Source: Kiritimatiellia bacterium (GTDB lineage Bacteria > Verrucomicrobiota > Kiritimatiellia > CAIQIC01 > Lenti-01). Taken from it: a DNA stretch of 44,273 bases. The notes below the pieces were generated by a model. That model had not been told where the DNA came from and searched no databases. It was given only the letters and a program-made list of their open reading frames with translations. Shown piece after piece: positions 1 through 8,759 of the stretch (position 1 is its first letter; the number at the start of each line of letters is the position of its first letter). The translations under genes and the position numbers were made by a program. The stretch covers positions 1-44,273 of the forward strand of contig JAQUJC010000022.1 in the NCBI GenBank assembly GCA_028681135.1, written 5' to 3'.

Positions 1-34
1 TCAATATCCAATATTCAATATCCAATATCCAATG
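1..34. repeat. AT-rich ATTCAATA-type simple repeat
   Basis: Tandem variations of AATATCCAAT/AATATTCAAT. A second block of the same kind lies at 134-159, so the two blocks bracket the palindromic element at 52-120. The stretch 1-162 has no gene that I can support; the short reading frame across it has no protein-like character. Confidence 0.6.
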
Positions 35-51
35 ATCAAGTGGGGGCGCAT

Positions 52-120
52 TTGTAGGCCGGGGTTACATCCCCGGCGCTGGGATTTGGTCCGCGCCAGC
101 CGTACAAGGCTGGCCTACAA
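52..120. repeat. Composite palindromic element (outer stem plus two hairpins)
   Basis: A perfect 9-bp outer inverted repeat TTGTAGGCC (52-60) / GGCCTACAA (112-120) encloses two further hairpins: CCGGGG/CCCCGG (59-76) and GCCAGCC/GGCTGGC (95-114). The transcript could fold as a three-way junction. This is typical of a dispersed REP/MITE-like intergenic repeat; only one full copy is in the window. Confidence 0.6.
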
Positions 121-133
121 GGGGAGGGAGGGA

Positions 134-159
134 TATCAATATTCAATATTCAATGTCCA
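134..159. repeat. AT-rich ATTCAATA-type simple repeat, second block
   Basis: Copies of ATATTCAATATTCAATG matching the block at 1-34. It lies directly before the stop codon of the TVP38-type gene (163) and flanks the palindromic element on its right side. Confidence 0.55.
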
Positions 160-162
160 CAA

Positions 163-873
163 TCAACGGTCAGTGACTGTTGCGTTGTTGGGATCATTGC
201 GGCGGAGGAGGCGGGGGAGCCAGGCGAGGAGGGCGAAGATTGCGGCACCGGCAAAGAGCAGCAGCAGTATCCGGGCATCCAGTTGGCCGGTGGCGAGTTG
301 GCCGGCGGCGTGGCTGGTCCAGAGCAGGGCGAGGGTGTTGGGGATAACGCCGAGGGTGGAGGCGAGCAGATAGGTCCAAAAGGGTATGGCGGTGAGGCCG
401 TAGGCGTAGTTGAGGGGGGCGAAGGGATTGATGGGCAAGAGCCGGGTGAACATGACGAGTTTCCAGCCTTCGCGGTGCAGGTGTGTTGTCAGTTTGGCGT
501 AAAGGCGGGTGCCGCCAATGCGGCGTTGAACCCAGTCGTGAAACAGATAGCGGGTGAGGAGAAACGGACAGGCCATGCCCAGCGCCAGGCCGGCCAGACA
601 GATGGGGAGCCCCCACCAGGGGCCGAAGAGCAGGGCAACGAGAATCCCCACCAGGGTCGTGGGCAGAAAGAAGATGGCGGCCGCCGCATACAGCAGGATG
701 CAGAGCAGGGGGGCCCAATGGCCCGAGGCGTGGACCGTGGCGCGAATTTCCTCCCAGCCCATATGCTGGAAGAGGGGGGCGAGGTTCCCACGGAAGCAGT
801 AGGCGAGGCCGGCGGCGATGACTAGCGCAAGGGCGGTCCAGTTGCGCTTGCGGTGATAAAAGGGACGCTTCAC
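163..873 (-). CDS. TVP38/TMEM64-family (VTT domain) inner-membrane protein
   Basis: 236 residues with a basic N-terminus, about five hydrophobic segments, and the VTT/DedA-superfamily core around 'FLPTTLVGILVALLFG' and the later 'FTRLLPINPFAPLNYAYG', the family's best conserved motif. VTT proteins are linked to lipid scrambling or undecaprenyl-phosphate recycling in the bacterial inner membrane, but the substrate of this subgroup is not settled. The start is GTG at 873; the stop codon of the upstream M16 protease gene overlaps it as GTGA, so the two are probably translationally coupled. No catalytic residues are expected. Family assignment is firm; function is inferred. Confidence 0.85.
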   Translation of the reverse strand: MKRPFYHRKRNWTALALVIAAGLAYCFRGNLAPLFQHMGWEEIRATVHASGHWAPLLCILLYAAAAIFFLPTTLVGILVALLFGPWWGLPICLAGLALGMACPFLLTRYLFHDWVQRRIGGTRLYAKLTTHLHREGWKLVMFTRLLPINPFAPLNYAYGLTAIPFWTYLLASTLGVIPNTLALLWTSHAAGQLATGQLDARILLLLFAGAAIFALLAWLPRLLRRNDPNNATVTDR

Positions 874-3482
874 GGGGCCGGGGCGGGGCGAATCACGGCG
901 GTGACGGGGCCGGGGGCCGCAAAGAGCGATTCTGCCGCGCCGCGGACGGCTTCGGCATCGAGATGCTTCAAGCGGTCGGCGGCCGCGAGGGAGTGGCGAT
1001 AGCCCAGACCAAGCAGCTCATCGAGAGCGCATTGCTGGGCCAGAGCGCCGTTGTTCTGGCGCGCACGGGCCAGATCAGCGAGGAGTTGCTCGATGGCGCG
1101 TGCCATTTCATCGTCGCGCGGGCCGGTGGTGCGCAGGCGGTCGGCCTGGAGGTCGATTTGAGTTTCCACCTCGTCGAGGCCTTCCTCGGTTGTGCCGGCA
1201 AAGATTTGGAAGAGTCCGCCGACGGGACCGATGAACTGGGTGGCCCCCGTATAGTAGGCCAGCCCGCGCTTGTCGCGCACCTCGATGAATAGATCAGAGG
1301 AGAGGCCGCTGAGGGCATCCATCAGAACCGAGATGGCGTCTTCGCGGGGATCGCCAACGGCGATGCCCGGCCAGGCGCGGACAAAGATCGTCTGTTTGAA
1401 GGGCAGGGCTTGTTCCGTCCGCAACGGTTCGGCTGGGGGAGGGGGCAGGGCGGGCCATTCGGGTTTGGCTTGGGCGGGGAGTGTGGCAAAGGCGTTACTC
1501 ACCAGGGCCTGGACATCGGCGGTTTGCACATCGCCGAATACCGCCAGCACCAGATTCGAGGTGCCGAGCAGCTTGTGGTGATGGGCCTGGAGCGCTGGGC
1601 GGTCCAGGGCCGCGACGGTGTCGGGGGTGCCCGAGGCCGAAAAGCGGTAGGGATGGCCGGGGAAGAAGGCATCGCGTACCATTTGCTGGGCATAGGTCAT
1701 GGGGCGTTCCAGTTCGCGGCGGATGGCCGCAAGCTGTAGGTCGCGCTGTTTCTCGATTTCCTCGGGTGGAAATTGCGCGTCCAGCAGGCACTCGGCGAGA
1801 GTGTCGAGCATCAGGGGGAGGTCTTCGGATAATCCGGAGATGGAGAGGCCATAGCTATTCCGGCCGGAAAACGGGGTGAGATCAATTGCGCGGCTTTCCA
1901 GGCGCTCGGCCAGCTCGGCGGCGGAGTGCCGGGAGGTGCCACGCGTGAGCAGATCGGCCACGAGGCGGGTGATGCCGGCCTGGCCGTCGGACTCGACGAG
2001 CAGGCCCCCGCCCAGGACGGCAGCGACATGCACCAGGGGAAGCCGGGCGTCTTCGCGGATAATCACGCGCAGCCCGTTGGTGGCTTCGATGCGGCGAATA
2101 TCAAGTTCAGCGGCATCGCGCCGCTGCGGGACCGGGACGGGTTCGCGGTCGGGGGTCAGCAGAATCCAGGAGCCATTTTCGGGGCGGAGGTACTGGCGGG
2201 CGACACGCGAAAGGTCCTCGGGGGTGAGGCGGCGCACCTGTTCGAGGTAGGTTTCGACATGGCGGGGATTGCCGGCGTAGAATTCGCCCGAGGCCATGGA
2301 GGCGGCCTGGCCGTTCATCGAGGCGAGGCTTTGAATGGACTGGACGATGACTTCGCGCCGGGCCTGTTCAATGCGAGCGGCGGCGAAGGGCTCGGAATGC
2401 CAGCGGCTGATTTCGTCGCGAAGGGCCTCCATGACGGCTGATTCCTGGTCCGGGTCCAGTTCGGCGGTGACCCCGAAGAGGCCGGGGTCTTGGGGGGTAT
2501 AGCTCCAGGCGTCGATGTCGTGGACCAGGCGGTCTTCTTCGCGCAAACGCCGCACCAGAGGCGAGGAGCGGCCAGAGCCGACGGCGGAGGCCAACACGTC
2601 CAGGGCGGGGGTATCGGGGTCCGCCAGATTCGTGGTATGAAAAACCCAGGCGAGGCGGGTAATTTCGTAGGGGCCAGTCTGGCGCAGGATGCGCTCGGCG
2701 AGTTGTGGGGGTTCGGGAGCAATCACGACTGGGGTGCGGGGGGTGCGGGGGATGGTGGCGAGGCGCTCGCGGATGGCCGCAGCCATCTCCTGGACGGGCA
2801 CGTCGCCGGCCACGGACAGGATCATGTTGTCGGGCGAATAGTGGCGGCGGTGGTATTCCACGAGGTGGTTGCGGGACATGGTGACGAGGATATCGCGCCA
2901 GCCGATGACGGGGATACGATAGGGGTGCTCGCGGAAGGCGGTCTCCCACATCAGGCGCAGCATGACGCGCCCCGGGTCGTCTTCGCACATGTCCACTTCG
3001 CGCAGGATGACCTCGCGTTCGCGTGCCCATTCGTCTTGGGGAAAGGCGGGATGGAATACGGCGTCGGTCAGAACATCCAGGCCGACCTGCCAGCGGTCGG
3101 CGGGGAGGGTGGTGTGAAACACGGTGCGGTCATTGGAGGTATAGGCATTGATGTCACCGCCCGCGTCGGCAATCTCGGTGGAGACCTGGCCGGGGCCTCG
3201 GGTGGGGGTGCCCTTGAAGATCATGTGCTCCAGATAGTGGGACAGGCCGCCGCCGAGATGGTCGTCTTCATGGATGGAACCGGCGCCGACCCAATACTGG
3301 ATGGCCACCAGCGGTGCCCCGCGGTCTTCTTTGAGCAGAACAGTCATTCCGTTGTCCAACGCAAAGCGCTCCACACCACTGTTGGCGGTTTTTAAGACAT
3401 CCACGGGGTCCTGGGACATAGCCAACTCCTGAGTAATCAGCACAGCCGTGGTCACGGCTGCCAGATGGAATAATCGTTTCAT
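870..3482 (-). CDS. Secreted M16-family zinc metalloprotease, two fused domains
   Basis: 870 residues starting at ATG 3482 with a Sec-type signal peptide (hydrophobic stretch about 6-20). The frame is open further upstream, but that extension is low-complexity and antisense to endA, so it was not used. The N-terminal M16 domain has the inverted zinc motif HYLEH (82-86) with the third ligand Glu162, at the usual spacing. The C-terminal M16 half (from about 430) lacks HxxEH but keeps the Arg/Tyr substrate-pocket signature 'RDKRGLAYY', as in fused pitrilysin-type or PqqL-like proteins, where one half is catalytic and the other structural. Likely a periplasmic oligopeptidase. Coupled by 4-nt overlap to the TVP38-type gene; 88 nt separate it from endA. 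Confidence 0.92.
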   Translation of the reverse strand: MKRLFHLAAVTTAVLITQELAMSQDPVDVLKTANSGVERFALDNGMTVLLKEDRGAPLVAIQYWVGAGSIHEDDHLGGGLSHYLEHMIFKGTPTRGPGQVSTEIADAGGDINAYTSNDRTVFHTTLPADRWQVGLDVLTDAVFHPAFPQDEWAREREVILREVDMCEDDPGRVMLRLMWETAFREHPYRIPVIGWRDILVTMSRNHLVEYHRRHYSPDNMILSVAGDVPVQEMAAAIRERLATIPRTPRTPVVIAPEPPQLAERILRQTGPYEITRLAWVFHTTNLADPDTPALDVLASAVGSGRSSPLVRRLREEDRLVHDIDAWSYTPQDPGLFGVTAELDPDQESAVMEALRDEISRWHSEPFAAARIEQARREVIVQSIQSLASMNGQAASMASGEFYAGNPRHVETYLEQVRRLTPEDLSRVARQYLRPENGSWILLTPDREPVPVPQRRDAAELDIRRIEATNGLRVIIREDARLPLVHVAAVLGGGLLVESDGQAGITRLVADLLTRGTSRHSAAELAERLESRAIDLTPFSGRNSYGLSISGLSEDLPLMLDTLAECLLDAQFPPEEIEKQRDLQLAAIRRELERPMTYAQQMVRDAFFPGHPYRFSASGTPDTVAALDRPALQAHHHKLLGTSNLVLAVFGDVQTADVQALVSNAFATLPAQAKPEWPALPPPPAEPLRTEQALPFKQTIFVRAWPGIAVGDPREDAISVLMDALSGLSSDLFIEVRDKRGLAYYTGATQFIGPVGGLFQIFAGTTEEGLDEVETQIDLQADRLRTTGPRDDEMARAIEQLLADLARARQNNGALAQQCALDELLGLGYRHSLAAADRLKHLDAEAVRGAAESLFAAPGPVTAVIRPAPAP

Positions 3483-3570
3483 AAGGCGGAAAGGTAACAC
3501 AATTGACGCGAAAAGAAAGGGCCGTCGAGCGGCGGGCGGCGGGGAGGATGTGGGGCCGATCACCGTTTTT

Positions 3571-5388
3571 TCAGGGTGGAAGGGTTGCGCGCAGGTGGTA
3601 GAAGGCCGCGGCGTTGGTGGCGGCGATGGGGAAGCGCACAACGCCGCTCTGGAGGCGATTGGTCTGGGCCACCTGATGCCAGACGATGCGGCCGCTGATA
3701 CCCTGGCCCTGATAAAGCCGCCAAATCGAACTCGTGGTGAGCCGAGCACAGGAAACCTCAAAATAAAGATTGGCACCGGCGAGGGAGGCTTCAAAGCGCG
3801 ACAGAGGATCGTTGGTAGCCGTGCCGGCAATACGCTCGTGGGTGTCGGTGATGCCATCGTTGTCGGAATCGATTCCCCAGATGGCTTCGGCCCATTCGGG
3901 GCGGTCGATGAAGGGGTTGCGGTTGCGTTGATAGCGCGTAAAAATAATGTTGTTGCGCTCACGCTCGGCATCGTCGGGCGGATCGAGCGCGTGCCACAAC
4001 AAGAGGGTGCTCAGGAGTCCCATCGTGTTGGTGTGGGACGGGTCGCCGGAGAATTGGAGCAGATTGGTGTTGTCCTCGTTGCCATCGTAACGCGTCGCCA
4101 TGTACAGGACCGCCCGTGCGACATTGCCCTTGGCGGCGCGAGGCGGTTCGAAGGAGTCGCTGTCCAGGCTGGTGAGGGGTGCCCGGTGGGTGGCCGGAGC
4201 CTGATAGCCGGGATCGGCGGAATCGCTTTGGTCAAAGTACAGATTCCCGCGCAGCCCGTTGACATCCTTATCGGCGGCATAAAGATTGTGGACATCGACC
4301 TGGTCCGGGCCGTCGTTGCCCAGTCCACGGGATTCCGGCCAGCAGTGCTCTTTGTTCCATCCATCGGTATTGGCATTATAGGCGGACATTGGCACGGAGG
4401 AGGTGGGATTATACAGCAGGAGCACGTTGTTGGTGTTGGCTGGATCCGTGTGCAGGACCCGCATGGCATTGTTTTCCTCGTTGTCATCGAGCATGATTGT
4501 GTCTGTGGAAATGATCTCGTGCAGCTTGGCTTTGAGAGCGGTGCCGGTCAAACCTTCGGCATAGTGGTAGTAGGGGTAGATGGGGGTGACCTCGATGGAG
4601 AATGGCCGGGAGGTGGTGCCGTCTTTGTCGCTGGCGTAGAAGACGACATCATAGCTGCCGGTCTGCGTCTCGGCGGGGGTCCAGGCGAAGGTGGCGATGA
4701 GGGGGGCGGCACCGGTGCAACTATTGAATGCAGCGCCGGCGGGTACGCCGGTTGCCCAAAGCCGGACATCCGGCTCCTCATTTGGCTCCGTTGCTCGCAC
4801 CGCCAGTTCGATCAGGCGGCTGTGCTCGCTAAGCACACGATTGGTGTCGGGTGAAAAAAGAAGGGTGGGCGGTTCGGGATCGGCTCCGCCATAGGAGGTC
4901 CAGGAAATGTTATCGATGGCGGCCTGGCGAGATTGCGAATCACGCTGCTGGATGCGGAGCGTGAAATGGCCCCCGACGTTGATGGGAATCGGCCCGGTAT
5001 TGATCACGACGTTTTGTGTGCCGCCGGTGATCGTATGGCGCAGGGTGTCGTTGATGAATACCTCGAAACTGACGCCTGCAGCAAACATCTGCATCCAGTC
5101 AAACGACAGGGTGCCGCAGCCGCCTCTCAGCACGCCTGATTCCACATAGGCATCGGCTTCCCTATTTAATCCAGGGGTGCCGGGCGCGGTGATGAGTTTG
5201 CTGCCTTGACAGTTGTTGTAAGTCCACATTGAACCATCCTGGCCGAGGAACGTGCCATCGGAGTACGAATTCGCTGTGACGGGATAATGGGCGAAGGTTT
5301 CAAAGCCATCCGCGGGGGCCCGCCATGGGAGTAGGACAACCAGCGCGGCGAGCAGCAGCAAACGAGTCGGCTGGAGACGAGGCGACAT
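3571..5388 (-). CDS. Secreted endonuclease I (EndA/NucM family) with N-terminal beta domains
   Basis: 605 residues. A signal peptide (1-26, 'LLLLAALVVLLPWRAPA') is followed by a beta-rich region about 27-165 resembling a carbohydrate-binding or MAM-like sandwich, a cadherin/Ig-like segment (about 170-270), then the endonuclease I domain (about 275-500). The nuclease is recognised by 'WNKEHCWPESRG', the His-containing metal site of EndA/NucM enzymes, plus 'DVHNLYAADKDVNGLRGNL' and 'RGNVARAVLYMATRY'. The tail has a 'DSDNDGITDTHE' calcium-binding type repeat and a C-terminal beta region. Family members cut extracellular or periplasmic DNA and RNA non-specifically. The Shine-Dalgarno is poor. Likely role: nucleic-acid scavenging or attack outside the cytoplasm. 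Confidence 0.9.
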   Translation of the reverse strand: MSPRLQPTRLLLLAALVVLLPWRAPADGFETFAHYPVTANSYSDGTFLGQDGSMWTYNNCQGSKLITAPGTPGLNREADAYVESGVLRGGCGTLSFDWMQMFAAGVSFEVFINDTLRHTITGGTQNVVINTGPIPINVGGHFTLRIQQRDSQSRQAAIDNISWTSYGGADPEPPTLLFSPDTNRVLSEHSRLIELAVRATEPNEEPDVRLWATGVPAGAAFNSCTGAAPLIATFAWTPAETQTGSYDVVFYASDKDGTTSRPFSIEVTPIYPYYHYAEGLTGTALKAKLHEIISTDTIMLDDNEENNAMRVLHTDPANTNNVLLLYNPTSSVPMSAYNANTDGWNKEHCWPESRGLGNDGPDQVDVHNLYAADKDVNGLRGNLYFDQSDSADPGYQAPATHRAPLTSLDSDSFEPPRAAKGNVARAVLYMATRYDGNEDNTNLLQFSGDPSHTNTMGLLSTLLLWHALDPPDDAERERNNIIFTRYQRNRNPFIDRPEWAEAIWGIDSDNDGITDTHERIAGTATNDPLSRFEASLAGANLYFEVSCARLTTSSIWRLYQGQGISGRIVWHQVAQTNRLQSGVVRFPIAATNAAAFYHLRATLPP

Positions 5389-5481
5389 AAAAAAAAGGAT
5401 AAAGGGTGGGATGGAAAAAAGTGAAGGAAAAACGCAACCCTCCCCAAGGCGGCGGACTCCAGTACTGAGCCCTACAAGGGC

Positions 5482-6513
5482 TTAATTGGCGCGGGCGGCT
5501 TTGATGAGGCGGCGGGCGTTGTCGCCTTTCATTTGGGCACCGAGGCAGCGGACGCTACCGCCGAGGCGTCCGACCTGCGCCGCATCCACGGGCACCACCA
5601 CGCGGTCGGTGGCGGCACGTATTTGTTCCAGGGCGCGGGCATCGCTCTCTCGCCCATAGACGGGTACGTAGAGGAAGCGATCGGTCAAGGTGGCGTTGAG
5701 GTGCAAGCCGGTGGCGGAGCCGTATTCGGGATCGAAGGCGTCGTTCACCTCATCCCAGGCCAGTTCGATGATCTGGATTCCGGGGAAGGCGCTGCGCAAT
5801 TGGTGTACGACGGCATCGTGGTAGTTGTCGTGGCCTTGAGTGATGGCGACGGTGTTGGTGCCGAGAAACGCCGCGATACCATCGGCGTGCCCGAGCCGGT
5901 CGTCGGGATCGGCCGGAAGGATGGCGATCTGATCGGCACCGAGATGCTCGTGCAACAGGGCCAGCGCCTGAGTCCGGTCGAGATGGTTATCGGTCAGGAA
6001 GCGGTCGCTGACGATGGCCCGCCCATCGCCATTGGCCACCACATTACCGCCATCGAGAATCCAGGGCACCTGCTGGATATCGAGCGTCAGACGGTGGGCC
6101 AGTTGCACGACATCTGCCTGCGTTCGGTCGGCGCGGGCCTGGCTGCCGGATTGGGCGGCGGCGGCATAGCGGAACAGGATTGGCTTGTCCGGCAGCACAG
6201 GAAAGAAGTCCCGCGTCCAGATATCGCGCATGGGCGCCTCGAGCAAGATGTCGGCGGGCAAAGTTTGGGCCAACTCGCGCAGGGTGGCGCGATCGCCCAG
6301 AATGACGACATTGTCCCGGCCCAGGATGCGCCGGGCGTAGGCAGTTTGGAATTCCAGGATGGCTTGCCGCAGAGGCTCGTAGTAGCGGTCAGCAGTGGGC
6401 GGGGCGGCCAGAACAATGAGCGAGCGGGCGGGGGCCGCTACATTGGATGGCGCCTGGGCCCAGGCCACGGCGCACCCCGCCAGCACGCTGGCGACTGCCA
6501 GGCTGCGGACCAT
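5482..6513 (-). CDS. Exported agmatine deiminase / peptidyl-arginine deiminase-like protein
   Basis: 343 residues from ATG 6513; a TTG at 6531 is possible but would overlap the upstream gene by 14 nt. The N-terminus is a signal sequence; 'VLAGC' also fits a lipobox, so this may be a lipoprotein. The guanidine-modifying fold is recognised by 'MRDIWTRDFFPV', 'ILDGGNVV', 'GHADGIAAFL' and the C-terminal nucleophile motif 'GGSVRCLGAQ' with catalytic Cys. Canonical agmatine deiminases are cytoplasmic and make N-carbamoylputrescine; an exported form more likely acts on extracellular guanidino substrates or peptidyl-arginine. Last gene of a compact minus-strand run. Fold is firm, substrate unknown. 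Confidence 0.85.
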   Translation of the reverse strand: MVRSLAVASVLAGCAVAWAQAPSNVAAPARSLIVLAAPPTADRYYEPLRQAILEFQTAYARRILGRDNVVILGDRATLRELAQTLPADILLEAPMRDIWTRDFFPVLPDKPILFRYAAAAQSGSQARADRTQADVVQLAHRLTLDIQQVPWILDGGNVVANGDGRAIVSDRFLTDNHLDRTQALALLHEHLGADQIAILPADPDDRLGHADGIAAFLGTNTVAITQGHDNYHDAVVHQLRSAFPGIQIIELAWDEVNDAFDPEYGSATGLHLNATLTDRFLYVPVYGRESDARALEQIRAATDRVVVPVDAAQVGRLGGSVRCLGAQMKGDNARRLIKAARAN

Positions 6514-6517
6514 CCGG

Positions 6518-7081
6518 CTACGGGTTACCAAGCAGGGCTTTTTTCAGGGAGGTCTGGACGGGGGCCTCGCCCAGCCAGATAGCGAAGACAGCCTGTTTGA
6601 GGTCGAGGCCCGGCAGAGTGGCCAGGATGGTTTCCTCGAAGGTATCAGGTTCGCCCTTGGTGCGGATTAGCGTTTTATAGGTGCTGGTGAGGCCATCGGG
6701 TCCGTAGTTCATGAGGATGACATCGCCCTTATGGAAAACGGTATCGTCGAACTGGGCCAGGAAGGCCGCCTGTTGCTCGGTGGCATACCCGGATTGGGCG
6801 GCCTTTTTGAAGCCTCCAGTAGTTGCGCTGATATAGCGCTTGCGATTGATGAGGCCGCTTTTGATGGTCAGGATGTAGGTCATGGGCTGATCGGCATCGA
6901 TGATCGTTTTGGCGTCGGCCCCTTTCAGGGCAGGGGGCACGCGCAGTTCCAGTTCATACATGGCGCCCAGGAGGGGCTTGGTGCGCAGGCCGCTGCCGTT
7001 CGCGACCAGGGCGTCGGCGATGTCGGCACTCGCCACTAGGGGTGTCAGGGTGAGGGCGGCCAGGAGGACGAGACGTTTCAT
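6518..7081 (-). CDS. Exported chalcone isomerase-like protein
   Basis: 187 residues with a clean signal peptide (MKRLVLLAALTLTPLVASA). The rest matches the bacterial chalcone-isomerase-like family of periplasmic proteins: 'YELELRVPPALKGADAKTI', 'DQPMTYILTIKSGLINRKR', then 'FHKGDVILMNYGPDGLTS' and a terminal 'AVFAIWLGEAPVQTSLKKALLG', the usual ending of the fold. The bacterial members are not known to isomerise chalcones; a fatty-acid or hydrophobic ligand role is inferred from the fold. It starts 16 nt after the glycosyltransferase gene and is followed 4 nt later by the deiminase-like gene, so both are in one transcription unit. Confidence 0.8.
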   Translation of the reverse strand: MKRLVLLAALTLTPLVASADIADALVANGSGLRTKPLLGAMYELELRVPPALKGADAKTIIDADQPMTYILTIKSGLINRKRYISATTGGFKKAAQSGYATEQQAAFLAQFDDTVFHKGDVILMNYGPDGLTSTYKTLIRTKGEPDTFEETILATLPGLDLKQAVFAIWLGEAPVQTSLKKALLGNP

Positions 7082-7096
7082 GAGGAACCTTTTTGT

Positions 7097-8308
7097 TCAG
7101 GGTGAGGGGGGGGGGGATAACGGGACGGGACAGAGGGCGTCGAGGGCGCGGATGAATTTTTGTTCAATGACAGGCCACGCATAGTTGCGGGCGACAAAGT
7201 CGCGGCCGCGTTGCCCGAGCGTGGCGCGTGCCTCCGGATGGTCGAGCAGGAATAGGAGCTGGGCTTCGAAATCAGGATAGTGGCGAAACCAGAGGCCAGC
7301 GTTGGCGGCGCGGCATTGACTGACAAGGACGCGGCTTTGGGCATGGACCAGGCCGGGGGTGCCGGCCAGAAAGGCTTCCAGCAGCACGATGCCGAAACTC
7401 TCGTTGACGGAGGGATGGATGAAGGCCACGGCGCCAGCCATGGCCTCGTGTTTTTCCTGTTCGCTGACAAACCCGGCATCGAGGATATGGGGCCAGAGGC
7501 TGACGGGGGCTTCGATGGCGCCGGAGCCGGTAAAGACGAGGGAGACATCGCGCCCGGTGCGTTCACGGAAGCTGGCCATGTAGTCGCACAAGAGGGGGGT
7601 GCCCTTGAGCGGTTCGCGGCGGCCGGCGTAGAGGACATAGGGGCTCGACAGGCCATGGCGTTTGGCGAAGGCGGCAGGGTCGACCTCGAAGGGGTCGAGG
7701 CCCATGCCAACGATGCGGGCGTTGGCGTCGGGTATCCCAAACAGTTCGATGGCGAGTTCGTGTTCCGCCTGCGAGTTAAAGAGGCAGCCGGCCGTCTCGG
7801 TGAAGAGACGGCGCATGCAGGCGAGGCGGGCAAAAGGTTCGTCATGCAGACAAGGGACCACGAGAGTGCGCGCCGGATGGGCCATGGCGGCGAACCAGGC
7901 CAGGCCAAACAGATAGGGGCCCGTCACGATGGCACGGTAGTCGCTGGCGTGTTGGGCGAGATGCTTCATCAGCGCCGAGGAAGACACACCGTTGCGAAGC
8001 CAGCAGAGCTCCTCGTCGGGTGTGATGGCACGACCGCGGTCAATCGCCTGCTGGAGCCGCAGGAATTCGGCGGCGTCACGCTCGTCCACAGGAAAGAAAT
8101 GGACCTCCATGCCGTCGATGGACTTTTTTCCGGGGGGCAGGGAGTTGGCCCACGTGTAATGGCTTTGGGCACAGGTGGTGAGAAAATCGACGGCATAGCC
8201 GCGGGCGGCGGCATGGGTGGCCAGATTTTTCAGCAGCGTTTCGGCGCCGCCGACGGCCCCCTGGCCGGCGAAACGCGGACAGACAAAGGCCAGGCGGTCA
8301 GGGGCCAT
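7097..8308 (-). CDS. Family 4 glycosyltransferase
   Basis: 403 residues, GT-B fold. The N-terminal half has 'GAVGGAETLLKNLATHAAAR', the glycine-rich acceptor-site loop; the C-terminal half has 'YVLYAGRREPLKGTPLL' and the donor-site E-x7-E motif in 'NESFGIVLLE', followed by 'AFLAGTPGLV'. Expected to transfer a sugar from a nucleotide donor to a surface polysaccharide or lipid at the cytoplasmic face of the inner membrane. The gene overlaps the upstream small gene by 11 nt and probably acts with it. An 11-G tract (7106-7116) lies in the last codons and encodes the proline-rich tail, so slippage there would alter only the C-terminus. Confidence 0.9.
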   Translation of the reverse strand: MAPDRLAFVCPRFAGQGAVGGAETLLKNLATHAAARGYAVDFLTTCAQSHYTWANSLPPGKKSIDGMEVHFFPVDERDAAEFLRLQQAIDRGRAITPDEELCWLRNGVSSSALMKHLAQHASDYRAIVTGPYLFGLAWFAAMAHPARTLVVPCLHDEPFARLACMRRLFTETAGCLFNSQAEHELAIELFGIPDANARIVGMGLDPFEVDPAAFAKRHGLSSPYVLYAGRREPLKGTPLLCDYMASFRERTGRDVSLVFTGSGAIEAPVSLWPHILDAGFVSEQEKHEAMAGAVAFIHPSVNESFGIVLLEAFLAGTPGLVHAQSRVLVSQCRAANAGLWFRHYPDFEAQLLFLLDHPEARATLGQRGRDFVARNYAWPVIEQKFIRALDALCPVPLSPPPSP

Positions 8309-8759
8309 GGCCGCTGGTCGTGGCTTCTAGTTCCGCCATGCGCTTTTCGAGGGCGGCCAGTTTCGTGGCAGTTTGCTCTTCCATGCCCTCCAGCGCCGTT
8401 ACAACGAGCCCGTTGACCTGGTTTTGCTGGGACCAGAGGCGATAGGTGTAGAATTTGAGTAGGGTCCAGATCATTTTTTTGAACGCGACGAGCAGGGGGC
8501 CAAGGACGCGGCGGCGCTCGTGAATGTCGAAGTCGGCAATATCCACAAAGACGGCTTCGCGCAGGCAGGTGAGGTAGAAAGCAATGAAGTCATCGGACGC
8601 GCGCAGGTGAACCAGGTTGGTGCGTTCAGCACGGGCGACGCGTGCATCGGCATAGACGCCATCGGCCATTTTGCGGTCGACCGTCGCCTGCAAGTCAGCG
8701 ACGAGCTGCTCGGCGTCAAAACCCGGGGCACCAATGGAAAGAGCGGGGGTGTTAGTCAT
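8298..8759 (-). CDS. Conserved-looking small protein coupled to a glycosyltransferase gene
   Basis: 153 residues, not confidently assigned. The N-terminus ('FDAEQLVADLQATVDRKMADG') weakly resembles the short N-terminal regions found in proteins of O-antigen or exopolysaccharide operons. The middle has 'ERRRVLGPLLVAFKKMIWTLLKFYTYRLWSQQ', an amphipathic or membrane-associated segment, and the C-terminus (about 118-147) is predicted coiled coil. It overlaps both neighbours, by 8 nt with the hydrolase gene and 11 nt with the glycosyltransferase gene, which indicates translational coupling. A partner or membrane anchor for the glycosyltransferase is a reasonable guess only. Confidence 0.65.
   Translation of the reverse strand: MTNTPALSIGAPGFDAEQLVADLQATVDRKMADGVYADARVARAERTNLVHLRASDDFIAFYLTCLREAVFVDIADFDIHERRRVLGPLLVAFKKMIWTLLKFYTYRLWSQQNQVNGLVVTALEGMEEQTATKLAALEKRMAELEATTSGHGP

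Noticed and set aside
3483-3971. 163-residue upstream extension of the M16 protease frame
   Set aside because: It is Pro/Ser/Arg-rich, antisense to endA coding sequence, and would bury a clear signal peptide.
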